Shown here: positions 56,630 to 64,000 of the stretch, piece after piece
How the letters are laid out: the number at the start of each line of letters is the position of its first letter
How positions within the stretch are numbered: the first letter of the stretch is position 1
Origin: Bromus sterilis
Taxonomy: Eukaryota > Streptophyta > Magnoliopsida > Poales > Poaceae
Length of the DNA stretch: 64,000 nt
Assembly: GCA_950022295.1 (NCBI GenBank)
Contig: OX465599.1
Coordinates: 5,146,001 to 5,210,000 of the forward strand
Reading direction: 5' to 3'
Position numbers and translations under genes: made by a program
The notes under the pieces: generated by a model
What the model was told of the DNA's origin: nothing
What the model saw: the letters and a program-made list of their open reading frames with translations, nothing else
Database searches by the model: none

Positions 56630-59600
56630 GAGGTAAATACACCAGGGGTCTTAGAACTTGCATCTGACGGTCACTTTGGTGCATAAAATTGTAAGATATT
56701 GTGTTTGTGGTCACTAAACTTGCCAAGCCGTTCAAATATAGTCATTGTTCAAATATAGTCATTGTCCCCGTACGTGGGCGTATTCGTCTACGTCGGCGTG
56801 GCACGGGCCGCTGTCACTGACACGTGAACGCCCCTACCTTTTCCTCTCGTCCCTGGCGGCTTGAAAATAATTTTAAAAAGGTTAATTTTTAGAAATATTC
56901 ATAATTAAAAAATGTATCATTACACCCGTTCTTTTTATTTTATAATAAATATTATTTTATTTATACAAGCATTTACGGACATTTTGTATAGTTCATTGTT
57001 TGTATAGTTTACAATATTCATAATTTCAAATCTAAACTGTTGGTATGAATATTTAATCATTTCTAATATTTAAATTATAATTTTATTGAATATAAGTCAT
57101 TAGTAAAATTTATACATATGTTAATATTTAAATTGTATTAACTATATTTTCTTTATTTTAAAAGAATGTTTAAATTTTATAAAAAATATTTATGGAATTC
57201 AAAATATGTACATGCATTCAAACAGCTACGCCCGTACGCGCGCGGCCGACCCGACCGACCGAAGCTTAGACCGGTCAGTTGGTGGGAAGAATTACCCTTT
57301 ATTGTAAGAGCAAGTGTTGCCCCCGAAGGTTTTGGACATTGTTGGACAAAGCAGAAGTGGAACTAATATTGTTTTCGAGTATAAACAAATACTTAGGTTC
57401 CGAAAGAATGGAGTTTGCAAGTAGAAGGTCGAAGGACAACTCACTGCAGTGAAGCTGCAGTCATCTACCGAAATCTTTGAAGGATGACGACCCCTAAAAA
57501 TGTCGTCGAAGAAGATGTATCTCTCGAGCAAAAGCGCAACGAGGAGAAAGCTGAAGCTGGTCGAAGACTTAGTCTTTTTGCTAGTTTCTCTTTATTTTCT
57601 TGAGTCATAGGAAAACCGTACTATCAAAAGGGGTTTGCTAGTTGAGATCTTTGTCGAAGTGAATTTGCTCTGCTCAACCAAAACCCACATAAGCCTACCG
57701 AGAGAAATCTTACCGAGTCGAGCGAATAGCTCGAAGGCAAAGTCATCGCACTTCGTGCCTTCGAGAGAGAACTCGTTCGGTGAGTCAGCTTACTTGTTCC
57801 TCAAGTAAAGTTGCGCAGTGATTGAAATCCGACCGTTGTGGACACGCGTCAAGCGGTCGCATCGGGTCACTTCAGTCATTTTACCCATTGGGATCGCCAA
57901 CTATAAATACCCCGCACCTACCCGCCATTTCGTGGGGGGCTGCTCCTCTGAAGATTCTAAGACAGAAGTCTGAGAGCTTCCCAAAGAGATCCATCGAAAG
58001 AAAACCTACACCCAAGTCTGAACTGAGTTGAGCAATTCATGGAGACTTAGGTTGAGATTAGCCGATCCTTTTATCTTGGAGATCTGCAAGTCTCCTAGAC
58101 GGTTAGGCGTCATCTATCAAGCAGTCGAAGAGTAATTGTCACTGCTGAAGGAAGTTTGTAAAGGTCTCGGAGATGTCCTGAATCATCTACCACGAGTGAA
58201 AACTGGACAAGCTCGAGGAGTTTGTTGCAGTGGAGAATACGACGGAGAGAGTTTTGCTCCAGGTGTTCTATCACTAGTCCCTCCAACCAGACGTAGCACT
58301 TTGCAGAGTGTGAACTGGTTTACCAAACATCGCTGTGTCAGGCTCGTTTTCCTTCTAGCATTTACTTCAAGTATTTACTCGTAGCCTGTTTGCCTTTGAT
58401 GTTTTCCTTCGCTCTCAATCCTTTCGAGCCTTGCATTACTTTCGATATCGTATTACCTTCGAGATGCCTTTAGTCCTTCGTTGCTTACATGATTTCCTTC
58501 TAAGTTCCTTAGAATTTTTAGAAGTGATCATTCACCCCCTCCCCCTCTGATCATTCTTGAGCTTTCATTTATACAATGTATAAAAATGTTCGCATAGTTT
58601 TTTCAATGCATGAACATGAATTACACAAATGTTATTTTACAATGTTTAAACACTTTTTTAAATGACATGTACTTACATAGAACAAGAGTGTTAGCTTATA
58701 CATTGTTTGTCTGTGCCACGCTGGCGTCAGTGGATACGCACGCGGCACGCGTACTCTGTATTTGAACGGTCTCGCAAGTTTGATGACCACAAATACGTAT
58801 TTGGCAACTTTGTGCACCAAAGTGACTGCGACGTGCAAGTTTGTATCATCAGGGGTCTTAAAACTTGCACGTCGCAGTCATTTTGGTGCATAAAATTGTA
58901 AAATACGTGTTTGTGGTCACTAAACTTGCCAAGCTGTTCAAATATAGTCACTGTCCCCGTACGTGGGCGTATCCGTCTACGTCGGCGTGGCACGGACCGC
59001 TGTCACTGACACGTGAACGTCCCTATCTTTTCCTTTCATCCCTGGCGGCTTGAAAATAATTTTAAAAAGGTTAATTTTTAGAAATATTCATAATTAAAAA
59101 AATGTATCATTTCACCCGTTCGTTTTATTTTATAATAAATATTATTTTATTTATACAGGCATTTACGGACATTTTGTATAGTTCATTGTTTGTATAGTTT
59201 ACAATATTCATAATTTCAAATCTAAACTGTTGGTATGAATATTTAATCATTTCTAATATTTAAATTATAATTTTATTGAATATAAGTCATTAGTAAAATT
59301 TATACATATGTTAATATTTAAATTGTATTAACTATATTTTCTTTATTTTAAAAGAATGTTTAAATTTTATAAAAAATATTTATGGAATTCAAAATATGTA
59401 CATGCATTCAAACAACTATGCCCGTACGCGCGCGGCCGACCCGACCGACCCAAGCTTAGACCGGTCAGTTGGTGGGAAGAATTACCCTTTATACAATGTA
59501 CAAAAATGTTCGCATAGTTTTTTCAATGCATGAACATGAATTACACAAATGTTATTTTACAATGTTTAAACACTTTTTTAAATGACATGTACTTACATAG

Positions 59601-59792
59601 AACAAGAGTGTTAGCTTATACATTGTTTGTCTGTGCCACGCTGGACGCGGCACGCGTACAATGAAAATGACTGTATTTGAACGGCCTCGCAAGTTTGATG
59701 GCCACAAATACGTATTTGGCAACTTTGTGCATCAAAGTGACCGCGACGTGCAAGTTTTAAGACGAATGGCCACAAATACGTGTATTTACCTC
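56630..59792. mobile_element. Dimeric Mutator-like element with a solo LTR inside
   Basis: The outer ends GAGGTAAATACAC and the inverse GTGTATTTACCTC are followed by longer inverted parts (AACTTGCA...TCACTTTGGTGCA). The flanks AAACGAATA and AGACGAATA match at 8 of 9 positions, a Mutator-size duplication. Inside, the same ~0.95-kb unit occurs twice in direct order: 56640-58850 (interrupted by the solo LTR) and 58851-59785. At the junction a right terminal repeat abuts a left terminal repeat (GTGCAAGTTTGTATCATCAG). No transposase is seen. Confidence 0.72.
57303..58567 (+). mobile_element. Solo LTR
   Basis: A 5-bp duplication TTTAT (57298-57302, 58568-58572) flanks TGTAAGAGCAAG...GAGCTTTCA. The second unit of the host element shows the empty site (ACCCTTTATACAATG). 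TATAAATA at 57902 is a promoter box. Family not recognised. Confidence 0.92.
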
Positions 59793-59801
59793 AGACGAAT
59801 A

Positions 59802-60612
59802 ACTAGGGAAAGTACCTCGGCAACATGGCACAGCTCATGCTCATGCATAGATCTAGAGGAATTAAACATGGAAAGGAGGCAACCTTAGTTAAACTAATTA
59901 ATCAAAGAGGAGTAGTACTGCTCTACTGTGTCGGCAAATGGTTTCAGATCTCTGTATGTTGACGACATAGAAGGTTTTTCACACCAGTATCTACAGTACT
60001 TGATGCTAGGATGACTGGAGTCATGGAGCTTATCAGGTTTCCAGATCCAGGGTTTGAGCAAGAAGCTTGTTGTGGGGTAAGATTGGGAACATGACTGTTT
60101 TGGGTCATATTAAGCTGGTTGTGTGGAGAGAGGGATGGAGAGGTATCTACTAAATTACCCTTGACTGAATTGGCTGAGCCTAAATCTTCCTTCAACACTA
60201 CTCCTTTCTCATAGCTATCCAACGCGCGCCTGCACATTCCAATGCATTTTGAACTTAATTAAATTAGCGAGCAGAGACATCACATGCATTTCGACATTGA
60301 TCAACACAATTTTTTGTTTCTTCTTCTTCGGGGTTAGCATCTACCTAAGGTTAATTAACAGAGCCTCTCCAGTCGAGCAACGGTGCGGTGCACATGGTGG
60401 TCCTTCTTGAAAAGCAAGTGATTTAATTAGCACTACTAATTTAATTACTATGAACTGATGCAAAGCCTAGTGCACGGCGTCCGGCGGTATAAGGTCGAGG
60501 TGGGGAGCGCCCATTTGATCTACCCTGCTGCCACAACCCATCCTCCTTCGAAAAACAAAACAGTTTAGCTTTGAGAGCTCTTGGCTAGCTACCACACCAC
60601 AAGCGTGCAAGC
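59802..60612. promoter_or_regulatory. 5' flank of the NLR gene
   Basis: The interval holds a minus-strand open segment (59944-60237) and, nearer the NLR, a possible TATA box (TATAAG, 60488-60493) about 120 bp before the ATG. The leader before the ATG includes ACCACACCACAAGCGTGCAAGC. Confidence 0.4.
59944..60237 (-). other. Possible terminal exon, head to head with the NLR
   Basis: On the minus strand an acceptor-like GAATGTGCAG precedes RALDSYEKGVVLKEDLGS..., an open stretch rich in Ser, Asn, Pro and Thr that ends in TGA at 59944. The composition looks like a disordered protein tail. I do not recognise the family and see no further exon. Confidence 0.3.
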
Positions 60613-61655
60613 ATGGAGGCCGCTCTGGTGAGTGCGGCGACCGGAGCCCTGAAACCTGTCCTGGAGAAGCTTGCCACCTTGCTGGGAGATGAGTACAAGC
60701 GTCTCAAGGGGGTGCGCGGCGAGATCAAGTTCCTCACGGACGAACTCGCCGCTATGCACGCCTTTCTCCTCAAGATGTCGGAGGTGGAGGATCCTGATGT
60801 GCAGGATAAGGTGTGGATGACGGCAGTGAGAGAGCTCTCCTACGACATGGAGGACTCCATTGATGACTTCATGCAAAGTGCCAACAAGAAAGATGCAAAG
60901 CCAGATGGATTTATAGAGAAGATCAAGTGCTCGCTGGGGAAATTAGGGAAGATGAAGACTCATCGTCGAATTGGCAAAGAAATTCAGGATTTGAAGAAAC
61001 AAATCGTTGAATTGGGCAATAGGAATTTAAGGTACAAGACTGGTGTGGTTATCTCGAACACCAAGAATGCAACCGTTGACCCTCGAGCTCTCGTTATCTT
61101 TGAGCATGCCTCAAAGCTCGTCGGAATAGACAAGCCCAAGGCTGAGATAATCAAACTGTTGACAAAAGCTGATGGAGTGGCGTCAACTCAACTCCAACAA
61201 GTGAAGATGGTTTCTGTCGTTGGATTTGGAGGAATAGGCAAGACAACTCTTGCAAACCAAATATACCAAGACCTCAAAGGTGAATTCAAGTGTCAGGCTT
61301 TCGTGTCGGTGTCACGCAATCCAAACATGATGAATATTCTGAGAACCATTCTTGGTGAAGTTAGTGGGCGACCTTATGCTGACACCGAAGCAGGAGATAT
61401 ACAACATATCATCTTCAACATCTCCAATTTCCTCTTAGACAAGAGGTACTATCTCTACTCCTTTTTGTTTAACACCCTCAAATGTATGCAGTTAGTTATT
61501 TACATATGTCTCGTGTAAATTATAAATATAGTCAACAAAATTAGTTTGTTTCAAAAAGGTGTTGTTAGAAAGGTAATGGTTACATGTTTGGATTTTTCAA
61601 ACAACTAATAAAATGGAACGCGAGCATTCTAATTATGTGCTTGGACAAGATAAAA

Positions 61656-61866
61656 ACGACCTCATCAAAAGACCAAATGTGCATGTACAACTACCACCAG
61701 GATCGTGCGCAACGATCACCATGCACACAAAATCGCCTCTCTTATGTAAAAAATCACTCTCTTTGTACGGGCTACTCCGGTTCGGCGACGTCTCCACGAC
61801 CTCATCAAAAGGGGAAGCTGTCCTCCCGCTCGGCGTACGGGCTACTCCGGTTCGGCGGCGTCTCCA
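61656..61866 (+). repeat. Interleaved direct repeats at the LINE 5' end
   Basis: ACGACCTCATCAAAAG occurs at about 61656 and 61796; GTACGGGCTACTCCGGTTCG with its flank occurs at about 61767 and 61836. The order is A-B-A-B, which suggests a short tandem duplication across the insertion border. Confidence 0.7.
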
Positions 61867-62452
61867 TCCCCGCTGGGCAGTTTCTTTGGGGCTCGGCTGC
61901 GCCATCCAGGGTCAAGTTCTTTGGCTGGCTCCTCTCCCTTGCTCGCATCCATACTAGGGATGCCTTGTTGCGCAAAACCATCATCGCCGCCCCCGAGGCC
62001 GGGTGCCCCTGCTACCCGGCGCCACTGGAGACCGCTGATCATTTGTTCTTTCGTTGTGCGTTCGCCGCCCGGCTGTGGCGACGGCTCCGGATTGATGTCT
62101 CCTTGGCCTCGACTAGGGCCCTCCATCGGGTGGACATCTCCCCTGCGGTTGGCGACGCCTCCCTCGCCGCGTTTCTTCTTCAGTGCGTCTGGCACCTGTG
62201 GAAGCGTCGCAACGTCGTGGTCTTCCGCGACGAGTCCCTCTCTCTGCGTGTTGTGCTGAAGCTCTGCCGTGACGACGCGGTTCTTTGGCGTGGCCGGTTT
62301 AGGGCGGATCGCGCTGGCGATGTTGTTGTATGGCTTCATGCTCTGAGCTAATACGTTGGGCGGTCCCCCCCCCCCCCTCTCTCGCTCTCTCTTTCTCTCA
62401 TTCTTCTGTAATGGTGCCTCATGGATGTTGTGGGTTTATATATATATAATTA
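61830..62452 (+). mobile_element. 5'-truncated LINE (L1-type) 3' fragment
   Basis: The open frame ending at 62351 carries the zinc-binding domain found after the RT in plant LINEs: VKFFGWLLSLARIHTRDALL, CPCYPAPLETADHLFFRC, FAARLWRRL, and VWHLWKRRNVVVF. The RT and endonuclease are missing, as is common for 5'-truncated LINE copies. The 3' part has a C/T-rich stretch and ends near a (TA)n tail. Confidence 0.8.
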
Positions 62453-62464
62453 TTATGTACCCTG

Positions 62465-62854
62465 GGTGATGAATAGCTTCACTAGGGTGAGACTATTCGT
62501 CACCCTGGGTGAGGAATAGTTATTCCTCACCCCCTTCTGTTTTGACATCAATGCACCATAATTTTACATTTTGTAATTTTTTTCTTATTTCATACGTAAG
62601 AAGAGAACGTAAAAAAATATAATCGCCGTAAAATATATTTTATATTACATAAAATTACAAAGGTAAAAATGATGGTGTAAAATATACATAAAATGTAATT
62701 TTTTTGATCTTATGATCAATATTTTTGTTTTTTTATGTCAAAATTTATGAAGTGAATCCATATTAATGTAACTATTTGTATTACAAATGTAAAAAAATTA
62801 TGAAAGGTTCATAAAATTACCTCGGGTGAAGAATGGTGATGAATAGCTTCACTA
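62465..62854. repeat. Hairpin and flanking direct repeat in the NLR intron
   Basis: A 12-bp perfect inverted repeat with a 2-base centre (GGGTGAGGAATA / TATTCCTCACCC, 62507-62532) lies near the left border. GGTGATGAATAGCTTCACTA is repeated directly at 62465 and 62835, enclosing about 350 bp of AT-rich DNA. This resembles a MITE-type insertion, class unclear. Confidence 0.6.
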
Positions 62855-64000
62855 TATATATATATATATTCAGGTGGGGGAGTTCTCTCCCTCCCCCCCC
62901 CCCCCCCCCCCCCCGCTGAAAATTCAAAAAAATCACTCACAAAATATTCCCTTAATTGCATGATCTACATGGCATAGACACTCAATTTGCAATACTCAAT
63001 TGAATATTGACATGCCTTTTGTATTACCTCAAGACATAGTCACTCCTCAATAATGATGATTCACCCAATAACGTGCCAGTGATTATTCAATAACCAAAAG
63101 GAGTAACATCAATTAAGAATTTGCTGTCTTAAGACTTCATGATCTTATTCCTTTTTTAGTTACTCTACAGTTCTCAAATTTAATAAAATAAAATTATTAT
63201 TTTGTAATTATTTTTATTTTAACACTTCATCAACTTTTTTTATTTATCCTTTGTCAACGACTAATTTTGTGTGTGTCTATTCTATATGTTAAGTTCATGT
63301 CTTTTTAGCGGGAATGTAAATTCATGCTAATATCGCATAACTCCATTTGCAGCTACTTTATTGTTGTTGATGATATATGAAAGAAGGAAACATGGGACGT
63401 TATTAAGTGTGCATTCCCCATGACCAGTTGTGGCATAATAATCACCACAACTCGTATGAAAGATGTTACTATTTCATGCCAATCATCATTCGGTGGACAT
63501 ATTTATAATATAAAGCCTCTTGATATTGTCCATTCAAGACAATTGTTTCACAGAAGATTATTCAACTCTGAAGAAAATTGTCCTCCATACCTTGAAGAAG
63601 TATCCGATCAAATCTTGAAAAAATGTGCTGGGTTACCTTTAGGGGTCATATCTATATCTGGTTTGTTGGCTAATACAGAAAGAATAGAGGACCTATGGAA
63701 TCAAGTGAAAGATTCAATTGGTCGTGCACTTGAAAGAAATCCTAGTGTTGAAGTAATGATAAAGATATTGTCACTTAGTTATTTTGATCTGCCTGCTCAT
63801 CTGAAGACTTGTCTCTTATTTGTGAGTATATATCGAGAAGATCATTGTATTGAGACTGAGGGTCTGATACGGAGGTGGATAGGTGAAGGCTTAATTCCTA
63901 AAGAAGGCACATATACATTACATGAGACCGGAGAAAGGTGTTTTAATGAGCTTGTGAATAGGGGTTTGATCCAGCCAGTGAGGACAAATGAATATGGTGT

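Larger units (their letters stand above)
61446..63352 (+). other. NLR intron with transposon insertions
   Basis: It contains a LINE fragment, a hairpin repeat zone (62455-62857), a poly-C run (about 62890-62913) and AT-rich sequence. The donor and acceptor fit the position where this NLR class usually has its intron, just before kinase-2. Confidence 0.75.
60613..64000 (+). pseudogene. CC-NB-ARC resistance gene (NLR) with a nonsense codon, partial
   Basis: Exon 1 is 60613-61445: a coiled-coil (Rx-type) domain in residues 1-130 with EDSIDDF at 80-86, then the NB-ARC P-loop GFGGIGKTT at 204-212 and RNBS-A FKCQAFVSVSRNP. The phase-2 donor AG/GTACTA at 61446 and the acceptor CATTTGCAG at 63352 give a 1907-base intron. 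Exon 2 opens YFIVVDDI followed by TGA (63378-63380), where the kinase-2 motif of the family has tryptophan. The frame is then open to the window end, with RNBS-B (GIIITTTRMKDV), GLPL (CAGLPLGVI), RNBS-D (LPAHLKTCLLF) and the winged helix (LIRRWIGEGLI). The MHD motif and LRRs lie outside. NLRs sense pathogen effectors and trigger cell death. This allele should give a truncated protein. Confidence 0.85.

Noticed and set aside
62891..62913. Poly-C run as a functional element (also near 37446 and 62367)
   Set aside because: Long homopolymers may be assembly or sequencing errors; no supporting motif.

Overview
The window is nuclear DNA from a large-genome grass, most likely a Triticeae species (wheat, Aegilops or barley relative). 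The evidence is the transposon content: nested LTR elements with BARE/Angela-type, Athila-type and Tat-type ends and primer sites, CACTA elements, Mutator-type foldback elements and Stowaway/Tourist MITEs. There are also three grass-type host genes: a DUF4220/DUF594 protein, an RPP13-like CC-LRR protein, and a CC-NB-ARC resistance gene that runs off the right edge. Assignment is by pattern recognition only; no search was run.

Layout. 1-10097: a decayed Ty3/gypsy element with gag, protease, RT, RNase H and integrase remnants; its leader is interrupted by a non-autonomous CACTA (281-3993, TSD ATT). 10098-12679: truncated minus-strand LTRs, a Ty3 gag relic and a CACTA terminus. 12825-14978: an intact single-exon DUF4220/DUF594 gene (minus). 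15000-17645: its 5' flank, MITEs and an LTR fragment. 17646-20850: a large LTR-derived palindrome carrying a Mutator-type foldback element in one arm. 20851-25110: a minus-strand LTR split by a solo LTR that itself contains another solo LTR. 25111-27395: a Tat-like LTR, primer site and gag fragment, then another LTR.

27396-37165 is the gene island: exon-like pieces of an unidentified minus-strand gene (one exon hit at its splice donor by a Mutator MITE), the RPP13-like gene (30228-32036, minus), then mostly AT-rich DNA with MITEs. 37166-39194 is a PIF/Harbinger remnant with a Myb/SANT-like ORF1. It is cut by an Athila-like gag-only LTR element (39195-55700) that hosts a full-length LTR element without coding capacity (41848-50174, TSD CATGG) and a hAT element (51062-52037, TSD GCTGTAGT).

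55701-60612 holds a dimeric Mutator-like element (56630-59792) with a solo LTR inside, and the promoter side of the NLR. 60613-64000 is the CC-NB-ARC gene: exon 1, a 1.9-kb intron with a LINE fragment, and exon 2 with a TGA in the kinase-2 motif.

I saw no operon-like or clearly new enzymatic system. The most notable items are structural: the LTR palindrome, exact multi-level nesting supported by target-site duplications, the MITE at a splice donor, the NLR nonsense codon, and the palindromic motif arrays in transposon control regions.
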